Of a DNA stretch of 64,000 nt, positions 19,901-28,844 are shown piece after piece. Both the position numbers and the translations under genes were made by a program. The notes beneath the pieces are model-generated. The model was not told the DNA's origin. It searched no databases and worked only from the letters and a program-made list of their open reading frames with translations. Each line of letters starts with the position of its first letter. The first letter of the stretch is position 1. The stretch is from Mycolicibacterium brumae (GTDB taxonomy: Bacteria > Actinomycetota > Actinomycetes > Mycobacteriales > Mycobacteriaceae), in assembly GCF_025215495.1 (NCBI RefSeq), contig NZ_CP104302.1:1674001-1738000 (forward strand), in the 5' to 3' direction.

Positions 19901-20625
19901 GGGCGACCACCCGGGTGTTCGGCTCCAAGCCGGGCAGTTACGGCGCCGGACTGCTGCAGCTGATCGACTCGCGCAACTGGCGCGATGACGCCGACCTGGC
20001 GCAGGTGTACACCGCCTGGGGCGGTTTCGCCTACGGCCGCGGCTTGGACGGCGCGCCCGCCGTCGACGATATGAACCGCGCCTACCGGCGGATCGCGGTG
20101 GCCGCCAAGAACACCGACACCCGTGAGCACGACATCGCCGACTCCGACGACTACTTCCAATACCACGGTGGCATGGTCGCCGCCGTCCGCGCGCTCACCG
20201 GAACCGACCCGGCGGCCTATATCGGCGACAACACCCGCCCCGACGCGATCCGCACCCGCACCCTCAACGAGGAGGTCACCCGGGTGTTCCGGGCCCGGGT
20301 GGTCAACCCGCGGTGGATGGCGGCGATGCGCCGGCACGGCTACAAGGGCGCCTTCGAGATGGCCGCGACGGTGGACTACCTGTTCGGCTACGACGCCACC
20401 GCGCACGTGATGGCCGACTGGATGTACGAGCAGCTGACCAACAACTACGTGCTCGACGACGAGAACCGCAAGTTCATGGCCGAGTCGAACCCGTGGGCGC
20501 TGCACGGGATGGCGGAGCGGCTGCTGGAGGCCGTCGAGCGGGACATGTGGGAGCAGCCGTCCCCGGAGGTGCTCGACGGGTTGCGCCGGGTGCTCCTGGA
20601 GACCGAGGGGGAGCTGGAGGGCTGA
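16999..20625 (+). CDS. cobN: Cobaltochelatase subunit CobN
   Basis: The large subunit of the ATP-dependent aerobic cobaltochelatase (CobNST) inserts cobalt into hydrogenobyrinate a,c-diamide. The 1208-residue protein is of normal CobN length. Recognisable landmarks are the HLGKHGNLEWLPGKT segment (near base 18600), the YFQYHGGMVAAV segment (near 20150) and the C-terminal NPWALHGMAERLLEA. It is related to magnesium chelatase subunit H. The partner ATPase subunits are not in the window. The GTG start appears leaderless. The following PPOX-type gene also follows cobN in Mtb (Rv2062c, Rv2061c). Confidence 0.95.
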   Translation: MTTPSRDDVRPTVLLLSTSDTDLITARASGAEYRWANPSRLLVEDLPALLDGADLVVIRILGGYRAWEDGIDAVLAAGLPTVVVSGEQSPDAELMKHSSVPAGIAVQTHVYLAQGGVDNLANLHAFLSDTVLMTGHGFAEPAAIPSWGVLDRPVVDADGPTVAVLYYRAQQLAGNTAYVEALCAAIEAAGGRALGVYCASLRTAEPELLETLAGADAMVVTVLAAGGARPANASAGGDDDSWNVEHLAALDIPILQGLCLTTPRADWADGDDGLSPLDVASQVAVPEFDGRIITVPFSFKEIDADGLISYVADAERCARVAGLAVRHARLRHIDPANKQIALVFSAYPTKHARIGNAVGLDTPASAVALLRAMGDAGYDIGSADAPGDLATIVESGDGDALMHTLIERGGQDQAWLTEEQLAANPIRVSAADYAAWFAGLPAELSAKVVEHWGQPPGEMFVDRSRDPDGEIVIAAIRSGNVVVVVQPPRGFGENPVAIYHDPDLPPSHHYLAAYRWLDGEFGGDFAADAVVHLGKHGNLEWLPGKTLGLSEDCGSDAALGSLPLVYPFLVNDPGEGSQAKRRAHAVLIDHLIPPMARAETYGDIARLEQLLDEHANVSALDPAKLPAIRQQIWTLMRAARMDHDLGLEDRPDEDTFDDMLLHVDGWLCEIKDVQIRDGLHILGSRPTGEAEVDLVLAILRARQLFGGAQSVPGLREALGLNEDGGADRVSVDDAETRARALVLALAERGWSADVVDELTDDAAVADVLRFAATEVVPRLAGTAGEIDRVLHALDGGFIPAGPSGSPLRGLVNVLPTGRNFYSVDPKAVPSKLAWETGVALADSLLERYRADHGDWPKSVGLSVWGTSAMRTSGDDIAEVLALLGVRPVWVEASRRVVDLEPIGLAELGRPRIDVTVRISGFFRDAFPHVVSMLDDAVALVAGLDEPAEDNYVRAHTTADLAEHGDWRRATTRVFGSKPGSYGAGLLQLIDSRNWRDDADLAQVYTAWGGFAYGRGLDGAPAVDDMNRAYRRIAVAAKNTDTREHDIADSDDYFQYHGGMVAAVRALTGTDPAAYIGDNTRPDAIRTRTLNEEVTRVFRARVVNPRWMAAMRRHGYKGAFEMAATVDYLFGYDATAHVMADWMYEQLTNNYVLDDENRKFMAESNPWALHGMAERLLEAVERDMWEQPSPEVLDGLRRVLLETEGELEG

Positions 20626-20672
20626 CGAGGATCCAGCGGCGAGGCGCCATGGGGCATCGGTAGGTTTGGAAC

Positions 20673-21053
20673 ATGGCCCTCACCTTCGCCGACGTCGCGG
20701 ACTCCAAGTACATCCTGCTGACCACGTTCACCAAGGACGGCCGCCCCAAGGCCGTGCCGCTGTGGGCGGCCCCGGACGGCGACGGGCTGATCGTCGTCAC
20801 CGAGGCCGACTCCTGGAAGATCCGGCGGATCAAGCACACCCCGCGAGTGCGGATCGCCCGCTGCGATATGCGCGGCAACCCCAAGAGCGAACCGGTGGAA
20901 GCCGTCGCGTCGGTCAGCAAGGACCGGCTCGACGAGGCCTACAACGCGGTCGCCCGCCGATACGGCCTGGTCGGCAAGGCGTTCAAGGTGTTCTCCAAGT
21001 TCCGCAACGGTGACGCGCGCAACACCGCGCTGATGATCAACCCGGCGCAGTGA
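20673..21053 (+). CDS. PPOX-class F420-dependent oxidoreductase-like protein (Rv2061c type)
   Basis: A 126-residue single-domain split-barrel flavin/deazaflavin-binding protein. It opens with FADVADSKYILLTTFTKDGR and contains WKIRRIKHTPRVRIA, both typical of short PPOX/FDOR-B proteins that bind F420 or related cofactors. The substrate is unknown. TAGGTT (20661-20666) lies six bases before the ATG with no Shine-Dalgarno, so it is probably leaderless and transcribed on its own despite being only 47 bases after cobN. Confidence 0.8.
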   Translation: MALTFADVADSKYILLTTFTKDGRPKAVPLWAAPDGDGLIVVTEADSWKIRRIKHTPRVRIARCDMRGNPKSEPVEAVASVSKDRLDEAYNAVARRYGLVGKAFKVFSKFRNGDARNTALMINPAQ

Positions 21054-21095
21054 GCGCCGTGGAACTTCTGGGCGCCCGACGGGCGTTGACCTGAT

Positions 21096-21623
21096 ATGCG
21101 TCATATCGGACGATTCCTGGGCCTCTACGTGCTCATCGAACTCACCGCCGTGGTGGGACTGATCTGGTGGCTCGGCTTCGGCCCGGCCCTGCTGGTCCTG
21201 ATCGGCGTGTTCCTGGCCGGCGCGGTGCTGTCCGGCTCTCAGCTGCGACGCCAATTGCGCCGCTTGAGCGGCGGCGTGACGAATCCGCAGGGCGCGGTCA
21301 CCGACAGCGCGCTGATCGCCGCCGGCACCCTGTTGGTGTTCGTCCCTGGCCTGGTCAGCAGCGCGGTCGGACTGGCCTTGCTCGCGCCGGGCGCCCGCGC
21401 GGTGATCCGGCCGGCGGCCACCGCGTACGCGGCCCGCAGCTTCGCCAACCGGGTGGTGTTCGCCGATCTGAACGCCGGCGGGTACGGCGCCACCGGTCAC
21501 CGCGGCTTCGGGCGCGGTGACTACATCGACGGCGAGGTCATCGACGGCGAAGTCGTCGACACCGAGCGCTCCGGCGCCCCCGCAACCGGACTGCCGAGGA
21601 CGGCCATTCCGCCCGCACAGTAG
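21096..21623 (+). CDS. fxsA: FxsA family membrane protein
   Basis: The 175-residue protein has membrane helices near residues 7-30 and 33-50 and a further hydrophobic stretch around 75-95, then a charged tail with a repeated (D/I)DGEV(I/V) motif. The layout RxIGRFLGLYVLIEL...GxxLxLVPG fits FxsA, known in E. coli for its effect on phage exclusion by F plasmid; the native role in mycobacteria is not known. It lies before the amidohydrolase-lnt-ppm1 run, as Rv2053c does near Rv2052c-Rv2051c. Its stop codon TAG forms the first three bases of the likely -10 of the next gene. Confidence 0.8.
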   Translation: MRHIGRFLGLYVLIELTAVVGLIWWLGFGPALLVLIGVFLAGAVLSGSQLRRQLRRLSGGVTNPQGAVTDSALIAAGTLLVFVPGLVSSAVGLALLAPGARAVIRPAATAYAARSFANRVVFADLNAGGYGATGHRGFGRGDYIDGEVIDGEVVDTERSGAPATGLPRTAIPPAQ

Positions 21624-21633
21624 GTTCACACCC

Positions 21634-23235
21634 GTGACCACAGCCGCGACGCTGCTGCAGGGCGGGCGGATCCACAGCCCCAGCCATCCGGACGCCACCG
21701 CCATGGTGGTCCGAGACGGCGTCGTCGCCTGGCTGGGCGCCGACGCCATCGCCCGCGACACCTACCCGGACGCCCGGGTCGTCGACCTGGACGGGGCGTT
21801 CGTCGCTCCCGCCTTCGTCGACTGCCACGTGCACACCACCGCGACCGGACTGGCCCTCATCGGGCTGGACCTGCGCGCGGCCACCTCCCGGGCGCACTGC
21901 CTGGACCTGCTGGCGCAGGCCTGCGCCGCCTCCGACGACGCGGTGATCTGGGGACACGGCTGGGACGACACCGCCTGGTCCGACGGCCCGGACTCCGCGC
22001 CCAGCCGCGCCGAACTCGACGCCCGCTGCGGCAACCGCCCGGTCTACCTGACCCGCGTGGACGCGCACTCGGCGCTGGCCAGCACCGCGCTGCGGGCCGC
22101 CACTCCCGGCCTGTCCGACGCCGACGGCCACCATCCCGACGGCCCGCTGAGCCGGGCTGCCCACCACCTGGTCCGCGCCACCGCCCGCGGACTGCTGCGC
22201 CTCGACCAGCGCGCGGCCGCCCGCGCCGCGGCCTTGGACGCGTTCGCGGCCAACGGGATCGCCGCCGTCCACGAATGCGCCGGACCCGATATCGGCGGCG
22301 CGGTGGACTGGGCCGAACTGCGCGACACCGCCCACGGCGTCGCGGTCACCGGCTACTGGGGACAGGCCGTCGCCGACGCCGACGCCGCCCGCGCGCTGAT
22401 CGCCGAAACCGGCGCCGCCGGACTGGCCGGGGACCTGTTCGTGGACGGGGCGCTGGGCTCGCGGACCGCCTGGCTGCGCCGGCCCTACGCCGACGCCGAC
22501 TGCTGCGGCAGCTCCTACCTGGACACCGACACCGTCACCGCGCACCTGGCCGCCTGCACCGAGGCCGGGATCACCGCGGGCTTCCACGTGATCGGAGACG
22601 CCGCGGTGGACACCGTGCTCACCGGCCTGGAACGCGTGGCCGCGGCCTTCGGCGCCCCGGCGGTCGCCCGCTGCGGGCACCGGCTCGAGCACCTGGAGAT
22701 GATCGACGCCGTCGGCGCCGAGAAGCTCGGCCGCTGGGGAGTGATCGCCAGCATGCAGCCCAACTTCGACGCGCTGTGGGGCGGGACCGACGGGATGTAC
22801 GCCCGCCGGCTGGGGTTGCCGCGGTCTGCCGGACTGAATCCGCTGGCACTGTTAGCATCGGCAGGCGTGCCACTCGCATTCGGCTCCGACACCCCCGTGA
22901 CCAGCATGAATCCGTGGTTGACGGTGCGGGCGGCGACGAACCACCAGACTCCCGGCGCGGCGATCTCGGCGCGCGCGGCCTTTGCCGCGTGCACCAGGGG
23001 CGGCTGGCGGGCCGCCGGCGTGCGCGACGGCGTCGCCGGCACGCTGACCCCCGGCGCGCCGGCCAGCTACGCCATCTGGGACGCCGACGAACTGACCGTC
23101 GCCGCACCCGGTGACCGGGTGGAGCGCTGGTCCACCGACCCGCGGTCGCGGGTGCCGGCGCTGCCCACGCTGGCGGGCCGACTGCCACGTTGCCGGCAGA
23201 CCGTGCGCGACGGCGAGGTGCTCTTCGATGCCTGA
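21634..23235 (+). CDS. Amidohydrolase family 3 metal-dependent hydrolase (YtcJ-like)
   Basis: A 533-residue amidohydrolase-superfamily protein with the metal-binding HxH on beta-strand 1 (FVDCHVHTT), later metal ligands at GFHVIGDAA and HRLEHLEM, the final aspartate in FGSDTPVT, and the composite beta-sandwich made from both ends. The YtcJ-like subgroup hydrolyses amide or carbamate bonds; the substrate cannot be read from sequence. GTG 21634 was chosen because TAGGTT (21621-21626) lies seven bases upstream. It overlaps the lnt start by eight bases, so it is translated with lnt. The matching Mtb position is Rv2052c. Confidence 0.82.
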   Translation: MTTAATLLQGGRIHSPSHPDATAMVVRDGVVAWLGADAIARDTYPDARVVDLDGAFVAPAFVDCHVHTTATGLALIGLDLRAATSRAHCLDLLAQACAASDDAVIWGHGWDDTAWSDGPDSAPSRAELDARCGNRPVYLTRVDAHSALASTALRAATPGLSDADGHHPDGPLSRAAHHLVRATARGLLRLDQRAAARAAALDAFAANGIAAVHECAGPDIGGAVDWAELRDTAHGVAVTGYWGQAVADADAARALIAETGAAGLAGDLFVDGALGSRTAWLRRPYADADCCGSSYLDTDTVTAHLAACTEAGITAGFHVIGDAAVDTVLTGLERVAAAFGAPAVARCGHRLEHLEMIDAVGAEKLGRWGVIASMQPNFDALWGGTDGMYARRLGLPRSAGLNPLALLASAGVPLAFGSDTPVTSMNPWLTVRAATNHQTPGAAISARAAFAACTRGGWRAAGVRDGVAGTLTPGAPASYAIWDADELTVAAPGDRVERWSTDPRSRVPALPTLAGRLPRCRQTVRDGEVLFDA

Positions 23236-24874
23236 GACTCGCCTGGCGCGGGTCCGCGGCTGGCTGGCGCCGCGCGCCGCGCGGATGGTCGTCAGCCTCG
23301 TCGCCGGAGCGCTGATGTGCGCCAGCTTCCCGCCGATCGCCTGGTGGTGGGCGGCCGCGCTGGCGTTCGCGCTGCTCGGCTGGGTGCTCACCCGGCCGAA
23401 CACCACCAAGGCCGGCGGCTTCGGCTACGGCTGGCTGTTCGGGGTCGCGTTCTACACACCGCTGCTGCCATGGATCGGTGGCTTGGTCGGCCCGCTGCCC
23501 TGGCTGCTGCTCGCCGTCGTCTGCGCCCTGTTCTGCGCGCTGTTCGGCGCTCTGGCCGTGCTGGTCCGCGACCTGCCCGGCTGGCCGATCTGGTTCGCGC
23601 TGGTGTGGGTGGCGGTCGAGTGGCTGAAGACCGTCATCCCGTTCGGCGGCTTCCCGTGGGGAACGGCCGCCTTCGGGCAGACCAACGGCCCGCTGCTGTC
23701 GCTGACGCAACTCGGTGGCACGCCGCTGGTGTCGCTGGCCATCGCGCTGGCCGGGTTCAGCCTGGCGGCGCTGGCCGACGGCATCGCCGACTGGTGGCGC
23801 CACGGTCACCATGACGTCCCACCCGCGGTGGTGCTGCCCGGCGTGTGCCTGGTGGTGGTGCTGCTGGCCAGCGCGCTGGCGCACCCGCAGATCCGTCGCT
23901 CCGGCGCGGGCGCCGGGGATGATCCGGCGGTCACCGTGGCGATCGTCCAGGGCAACGTGCCGCGGCTCGGCCTGGACTTCAACGCCCAGCGCCGCGCGGT
24001 GTTGGACAACCATGTGACGCAGACCAAGGCGCTGGCCGCCGAGGTGCGGGCCGGGCGCGCCGCGCAACCGCAGTTCGTGGTGTGGCCGGAGAACTCCAGC
24101 GACATCGACCCCCTGACCAACGCCGACGCCCGCGCCGAGATCAGCGCGGCCGCGGCGGCCATCGGCGCCCCGATCCTGGTCGGGGCGGTGCTGCTGCGCC
24201 CCGAGGCGACCCGGGAGAACCCCGTCGCCTCCAACACCGTCATCGTGTGGGATCCGGTCGACGGGCCGGGGGAGCGCCACGACAAGAAGATCGTGCAACC
24301 GTTCGGCGAGTACCTGCCGTGGCGCAGCTTCTTCGCCAAACTGTCGCCGTACGCCGAGCGGGCCGGGTACTTCACCCCCGGCGACGGCAACGGCGTGGTG
24401 ACCGCCGCCGGCGTGCCGGTCGGCGTGGCGACCTGCTGGGAGGTCATCTTCGACCGGGCCCCGCGGGAAGCGGTGCTCAGCGGCGCCCAGGTGCTCGCCG
24501 TGCCCACCAACAACGCCACCTTCGATGAGGCGATGAGCGAACAGCAGCTGGCGATCGCGCGGGCCCGCGCCGTCGAGCACGACCGCTACGTGCTGGTCGC
24601 CGGCACCACCGGGATCAGCGCGGTCATCGCCCCCGACGGCCGGGAGATCGCCCGCACCGAGTTCTTCACCGCGGGCTTCCTCGACGAGCAGATCCGGCTG
24701 AAGACCCGACTCACCCCGGCCACCCAGTGGGGCCCGATCATCAGCTGGGTGCTGCTTGCCGCCGGTGTGACGGTCGTCCTTGCGGGCATCGTGCAAAATG
24801 GGGTGTTCACCAACTGGGCCCGGCGCCGCAGGCAGCCGGGCTCACCCAGCACCGAGGAGTCCCATGACCAGTGA
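23228..24874 (+). CDS. lnt: Apolipoprotein N-acyltransferase Lnt
   Basis: Adds the third acyl chain to the N-terminal cysteine of lipoproteins in the inner membrane. The 548-residue protein has about six to eight membrane helices (residues 15-220) followed by a nitrilase-type catalytic domain with the Glu-Lys-Cys triad: Glu in VWPENSS (~288), Lys in [11 protein letters not shown] (~354) and Cys in VATCWEVIF (~402), and a last C-terminal helix. It overlaps the preceding hydrolase and the following ppm1, so the three are coupled. In Mtb Lnt and Ppm1 are one fused protein (Rv2051c); here they are two genes. Confidence 0.93.
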   Translation: MPETRLARVRGWLAPRAARMVVSLVAGALMCASFPPIAWWWAAALAFALLGWVLTRPNTTKAGGFGYGWLFGVAFYTPLLPWIGGLVGPLPWLLLAVVCALFCALFGALAVLVRDLPGWPIWFALVWVAVEWLKTVIPFGGFPWGTAAFGQTNGPLLSLTQLGGTPLVSLAIALAGFSLAALADGIADWWRHGHHDVPPAVVLPGVCLVVVLLASALAHPQIRRSGAGAGDDPAVTVAIVQGNVPRLGLDFNAQRRAVLDNHVTQTKALAAEVRAGRAAQPQFVVWPENSSDIDPLTNADARAEISAAAAAIGAPILVGAVLLRPEATRENPVASNTVIVWDPVDGPGERHDKKIVQPFGEYLPWRSFFAKLSPYAERAGYFTPGDGNGVVTAAGVPVGVATCWEVIFDRAPREAVLSGAQVLAVPTNNATFDEAMSEQQLAIARARAVEHDRYVLVAGTTGISAVIAPDGREIARTEFFTAGFLDEQIRLKTRLTPATQWGPIISWVLLAAGVTVVLAGIVQNGVFTNWARRRRQPGSPSTEESHDQ

Positions 24875-25619
24875 GCGCCCGAGTCAGCGCACCCTGGTGA
24901 TCATCCCGACCTATAACGAGCGGGAGAACCTGCCGCTCATCATGGGACGGGTGCACGCCGCACGCCCCGACGTGCACGTCCTCGTCGTCGACGACGGCAG
25001 CCCCGACGGCACCGGGCAGCTGGCCGACGACCTGGCGCTGGCCGACCCGGACCGCGTCCACGTCATGCACCGCACCGCCAAGAACGGCCTCGGCGCGGCC
25101 TACCTGGCCGGCTTCGCCTGGGGTCTGGGCCGCGGCTACTCGGTGCTGGTGGAGATGGACGCCGACGGCTCGCACGCGCCCGAACAGCTCGGCCGGCTGC
25201 TGGACGCCGTCGACGCGGGCGCCGACGTCGCGATCGGCTCGCGGTACGTCGAAGGCGGCACCGTGGTGAACTGGCCGTGGCGGCGACTGGTGCTGTCCCG
25301 GACCGCGAACACCTACTCCCGGTTGCTGCTGGGCGTCAAGATCAACGACATCACCGCCGGATACCGCGCCTACCGGCGCGAGGTGCTGGAGAAGATCGAC
25401 CTGTCGCAGGTCGATTCCAAGGGGTACTGCTTCCAGATCGACCTGACCTGGCGGGCCATCAACAACGGATTCACCGTCGTCGAGGTGCCGATCACCTTCA
25501 CCGAGCGGGAGCTCGGCGTGTCGAAGATGAGTGGCTCCAATATCCGCGAGGCGATGACGAAGGTCGCCCAATGGGGCGTCGCCGGACGGATGGCGCGGGC
25601 CCGCGGCGAGCAGGTCTGA
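24864..25619 (+). CDS. ppm1: Polyprenol monophosphomannose synthase Ppm1
   Basis: Transfers mannose from GDP-mannose to polyprenyl phosphate, giving the donor for lipomannan, lipoarabinomannan and mannoproteins. The 251-residue GT2 enzyme has [10 protein letters not shown] near residue 45, the metal-binding DxD in EMDADGSH and the family segment SGSNIREAM near the C terminus. It lacks membrane helices; in fast-growing mycobacteria it is held at the membrane by the neighbouring Lnt-domain protein, which fits the 11-base overlap with lnt here. A strong bidirectional terminator follows. Confidence 0.95.
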   Translation: MTSERPSQRTLVIIPTYNERENLPLIMGRVHAARPDVHVLVVDDGSPDGTGQLADDLALADPDRVHVMHRTAKNGLGAAYLAGFAWGLGRGYSVLVEMDADGSHAPEQLGRLLDAVDAGADVAIGSRYVEGGTVVNWPWRRLVLSRTANTYSRLLLGVKINDITAGYRAYRREVLEKIDLSQVDSKGYCFQIDLTWRAINNGFTVVEVPITFTERELGVSKMSGSNIREAMTKVAQWGVAGRMARARGEQV

Positions 25620-25623
25620 CGGA

Positions 25624-25670
25624 GACGAAAAACCGGGCGGCCCTGCGAGGGCGCGCCCGGTTTTTTCGTC
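25624..25670. terminator. Bidirectional intrinsic terminator between ppm1 and rbpA
   Basis: GACGAAAAACCGGGCG (25624-25639) is inversely repeated as CGCCCGGTTTTTTCGTC (25654-25670), with a 14-base loop. A run of T follows the GC stem on one strand and a run of A precedes it, so it can end transcription from both convergent genes. Confidence 0.9.
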
Positions 25671-25677
25671 TGTCGCG

Positions 25678-26016
25678 TCAGTTGCCGCGGCGGCGGGCCT
25701 TGATGATGTCCATCCGCTCCTTGAGCAGCTCCTCGAGCTCCTCGACGGAGCGGCGCTCCAGCAGCATGTCCCAGTGGGTGCGCGGCGGCTTGACCTTCTT
25801 GGGCTCGGGGGCGTCACCCTCGATCAGGGTGCCCTCCATACCGTTGCGGCAGGTCCAGGTGTGCGGGATCTCGGCGTCGTCGGCGAACGGGACGTCGAAC
25901 TCCTCGCCGTTGTCGGTGCGGTACCGGGCCACCTGACGCGGCGCCAGGTCATGATTGCGGTCGGTCTCGTAGCTGACTGCTCCGAGCCGGCTCCCGCGCA
26001 GAACGCGATCGGCCAT
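25678..26016 (-). CDS. rbpA: RNA polymerase-binding protein RbpA
   Basis: Essential actinobacterial activator that binds RNA polymerase and group 1/2 sigma factors and stabilises the open complex. The 112-residue protein is nearly identical to the known family: MADRVLRGSRLGAVSYETD at the start, the core domain with CRNGMEGTLIEG, the basic linker (PKKVKPPRTHWDML) that touches DNA, and the C-terminal sigma-binding helices (VEELEELLKERM). The ATG at 26016 has AAGGAG eight bases upstream; an ATG nine bases further up lacks this spacing. Convergent with ppm1 across the terminator. Confidence 0.97.
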   Translation of the reverse strand: MADRVLRGSRLGAVSYETDRNHDLAPRQVARYRTDNGEEFDVPFADDAEIPHTWTCRNGMEGTLIEGDAPEPKKVKPPRTHWDMLLERRSVEELEELLKERMDIIKARRRGN

Positions 26017-26156
26017 GGTCAACACTCCTTCGATGAAATCGGCGGGCTGGGCCCGGGATGAACAACGCTGCGTCTGCCAGCGCTGTTCCCGGAAATGCCC
26101 GGCGCCGCCCTTCAGGATACCGGGAACACCCGGACTTCCCGACTACAGTCAGTCCG

Positions 26157-26498
26157 GTGAGCACTTCCACCAGCGTGCGGGCCCGCCCGCGGCCGTGTCA
26201 GTGGTGCGGCCGGGAGATCGCCGACGCCGGGATGGGCCGCCGTCGCCAGTACTGCCGGCAGTCTTGCCGACAACGCGCCTACGAGCAGCGGGCGCTGGTC
26301 AAGGGCTCTTCGGTGCCCGAGGACGCCGTGGTGCTGTCCGCGGACGAGGCCGCCGCGCTGTCGGACCGGATCTACCTGGTGCGGTGCGCCGCCGAGGATG
26401 TGGCCACCGCGGTCGCCGAGGGCGCCGACGCGGGAGAATTGCGCGCGTTGTGCGCGGAGCTGCTGGCGGCGGCCAAGGACGCCGACGGCTGGCGCTGA
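26157..26498 (+). CDS. Small zinc-ribbon-like protein of unknown function
   Basis: A 113-residue protein with an N-terminal four-cysteine ribbon (CQWCGREI, then YCRQSCRQRAYEQR), a motif common in short actinobacterial proteins and probably zinc-binding, then an acidic helical C-terminal half (VLSADEAAALSDRIYLVRCA). No enzyme motif is seen. GTG 26157 has TACAGT seven bases upstream and no Shine-Dalgarno, pointing to a leaderless transcript; the longer in-frame reading from 26058 looks non-coding. It is divergent from rbpA. Confidence 0.65.
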   Translation: MSTSTSVRARPRPCQWCGREIADAGMGRRRQYCRQSCRQRAYEQRALVKGSSVPEDAVVLSADEAAALSDRIYLVRCAAEDVATAVAEGADAGELRALCAELLAAAKDADGWR

Positions 26499-26525
26499 GC
26501 CAGCTGACCGCACCCGGAGCGTGAC

Positions 26526-27263
26526 TCAGCAGCTGTAGCGGGCCGAGGCGTCCACCGGGGCGTCGGCGCGCTGCAGGCAACCGAAGGGCTGCACCCCGTC
26601 GGCCGACAGCCGCACCGCAGACTGCTGTGCGTAATTCAGGCAGAACAGGCCCTGCTCATCGGAGCGGCAGCGGAAGTCGCCGAACTTCAACGCCGAACCG
26701 TCGGCCAGCGCCGAGCCGGCGCCGACGCTGAACGGCCCCGGGTCGCCGCGCATCGCCCCGACGACCACCTCGGCGCCGTCGAAGCTGACCCAGCCGGGCA
26801 CCCACTGGCCCTCCTGGCCGATGGGCCGCGCCGGCGGGTCGGTCAGCGTGACCAGGCAGGCCAGGGCGCCCTCGCCGATCCTGGCCGAGTCGGTCATGCA
26901 TTCCACCGACCCGCCCGGCAGCGAGAACGCCACCTGGTTGGCGCCCAGCGTGGCGGTCCGGCCGTCGCGGGTGGCGCTGCGGAAATCGTCGGGGTCGACC
27001 GGCTCGGCCGCGTCGACCCAGGCGCTGACGTCGGCGATCGGGGCGCCGGCGCCGGGCGCCGTGCTCGGGACGGCGGAGGTCGACGTCGCCGTCGTCGTGG
27101 TGCTGGGTGTCGTCGTCGGCGCGGTCGACGACGTGGTCGCGGCCGGGCGCTGGGTCAGCGGCGTCAGGGGGGTGATGGCAGTCTGCTGCCCGCCGCCGGA
27201 GGAGCAGCCGGCCAACACCGTCGCCGCGGCGGCGATCGCGCCGGCCAGCTGGATTATCCGCAC
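26526..27263 (-). CDS. lppI: Lipoprotein, LppI-like
   Basis: A 245-residue predicted lipoprotein. From GTG 27263 the signal peptide reads [20 protein letters not shown], with the lipobox LAGC giving the acylated cysteine at residue 20, followed by a Ser/Thr/Ala/Pro linker and a folded domain with several cysteines. The start was chosen because TACCGT lies exactly seven bases upstream; a GTG nine bases earlier is possible. The gene is divergent from a LipT-like esterase, the arrangement of Rv2046 and Rv2045c, which is the main reason for the name. The function is unknown. Confidence 0.72.
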   Translation of the reverse strand: MRIIQLAGAIAAAATVLAGCSSGGGQQTAITPLTPLTQRPAATTSSTAPTTTPSTTTTATSTSAVPSTAPGAGAPIADVSAWVDAAEPVDPDDFRSATRDGRTATLGANQVAFSLPGGSVECMTDSARIGEGALACLVTLTDPPARPIGQEGQWVPGWVSFDGAEVVVGAMRGDPGPFSVGAGSALADGSALKFGDFRCRSDEQGLFCLNYAQQSAVRLSADGVQPFGCLQRADAPVDASARYSC

Positions 27264-27337
27264 CCCGCCCACGGTATCGCCTCGGCGCGCCGGGAGGGCG
27301 GCGGCGCGTGCTGACGCGTGTCGACTACGGTCGGGGG

Positions 27338-28843
27338 ATGCACGATCGCATCATTCGCGCCACCATCGACGCCGGCGTGGTCGAAGGCTTCACCCGCGAC
27401 GGGGTGCACCGCTGGCGGTCCATCCCCTACGCCGCGCCGCCGGTCGGGCCGCTGCGCTTCCGCGACCCGCGCCCCGTGCAACCGTGGAGCGGCGTCCGCA
27501 GCGCGCACGCGTACGGCAAGTGCGCCCCGCAGCACCGGATGTACACCATGACCGGCGTCGGCAAGTACCAGCCGATGGGCGAGGACTGCCTGACGCTCAA
27601 CGTCGTCGCCCCCGAGCGGATCGACGACGAGCCGCTGCCGGTGATGGTGTTCGTGCACGGTGGCGCCTACCTGCTGGGCAGTTCGGCCACCCCGATCTAC
27701 GACGGGGCCGGGCTGGCTCGGCGCGGCTGCGTGTACGTGTCGGTGAACTACCGGCTTGGGCCGCTGGGCTGCCTGGACCTCTCCGCGCTGTCCACGCCGG
27801 AGTACCGCATCGAGTCCAATCTGTTCCTCAAGGACCTGCTGCTGGCGCTGCGCTGGGTGCGCAACAACATCGCGGTGTTCGGCGGCGATCCGGACAAGGT
27901 CACCATCTTCGGGGAAAGCGCCGGGGCCCAAGCGGTTTCGACGCTGCTGGCGGTGCCGTCGGCCAAGGGACTGTTCGCGCAGGTGATCGCCGAAAGCCCG
28001 GCCGCGGGTATGACCCGGTCGGTCGAGACGTCGGCGATGTACGCCGCGCGGTTCGCCGAGATCCTGGGTCTTGACCCGCGCGACGCCGCCTCCGGCCTGA
28101 TGGACGCCGACCCCGCGGTGCTGGTCGATCAGGTCAACACCCTGATCAGGGTCACCACCAAGGACATGTTCGGGGCGTTCCCGCTCGGGCCGACCTACGG
28201 AACCGAGTTGCTGCCGCAGCATCCGATCGACGCCATGCGGGCCGGCGCCGCGCACCCGGTCCCGCTGATCGTGGGCACCAACGCCGAGGAGGCCCGGCTG
28301 TTCACCCGGGTGCTGAAACTGCTGCCGATCTCCGAGCGCCGCATCGAATCGCTGTGGGCGACCGTCGGCATCGAGGGCCGCGACCGGGTGATGTCGGCCT
28401 ACCCGGAGTACCCGGCCCCGTCGGCGTGCCTGCAGTTCGGCGGTGACTTCACCTTCTCCTCGGCCACCTGGGCGCTGGCCGAGTCGCACACCCAGCACGC
28501 GCCGACCTACGTCTACCGCTACGACTACGCGCCGCGCACGCTGACCTGGTCGGGTCTGGGCGCCACCCATGCCACCGAACTGCTGGCCGTCTTCGACGTC
28601 TACCGCAGCCGGTTCGGTTCGCTGCTGACCGCGGCCGGGGACCGCAAATCCGCCCGGCGGGTCAGCAACGAGCTGCAGAACCGGTGGCGGGCGTTCAGCC
28701 GCACCGGCGTGCCGGGGGAGGGCTGGCCCCGCTACGACACCGGCGATCGCCCGGTGCTGGTCTTCGACAAGGACATCCGGGTGGAACTCGACCCGGAGCG
28801 GGAGAAGCGGATCGCGTGGCAGGACTTCGCCCACCACAACTGA
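27338..28843 (+). CDS. lipT: Type-B carboxylesterase, LipT-like
   Basis: A 501-residue alpha/beta-hydrolase of the type-B carboxylesterase family. It shows the early IPYAAPPVGPLRF segment, the oxyanion motif VFVHGGAYLLGS, the nucleophile elbow FGESAGAQ and the GTNAEEARLF region near the acidic residue. It lacks a signal peptide, so it is probably cytosolic. TACGGT (27326-27331) lies six bases before the ATG. In Mtb LipT (Rv2045c) sits beside lppI and close to pncA, as here. The natural ester substrate is unknown. Confidence 0.88.
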   Translation: MHDRIIRATIDAGVVEGFTRDGVHRWRSIPYAAPPVGPLRFRDPRPVQPWSGVRSAHAYGKCAPQHRMYTMTGVGKYQPMGEDCLTLNVVAPERIDDEPLPVMVFVHGGAYLLGSSATPIYDGAGLARRGCVYVSVNYRLGPLGCLDLSALSTPEYRIESNLFLKDLLLALRWVRNNIAVFGGDPDKVTIFGESAGAQAVSTLLAVPSAKGLFAQVIAESPAAGMTRSVETSAMYAARFAEILGLDPRDAASGLMDADPAVLVDQVNTLIRVTTKDMFGAFPLGPTYGTELLPQHPIDAMRAGAAHPVPLIVGTNAEEARLFTRVLKLLPISERRIESLWATVGIEGRDRVMSAYPEYPAPSACLQFGGDFTFSSATWALAESHTQHAPTYVYRYDYAPRTLTWSGLGATHATELLAVFDVYRSRFGSLLTAAGDRKSARRVSNELQNRWRAFSRTGVPGEGWPRYDTGDRPVLVFDKDIRVELDPEREKRIAWQDFAHHN

Positions 28844-28844
28844 G

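Noticed and set aside
16921..20505. Long minus-strand open frame opposite cobN (1194 codons)
   Set aside because: Same reason: an antisense shadow of a true gene, with no motifs and no promoter or ribosome site.
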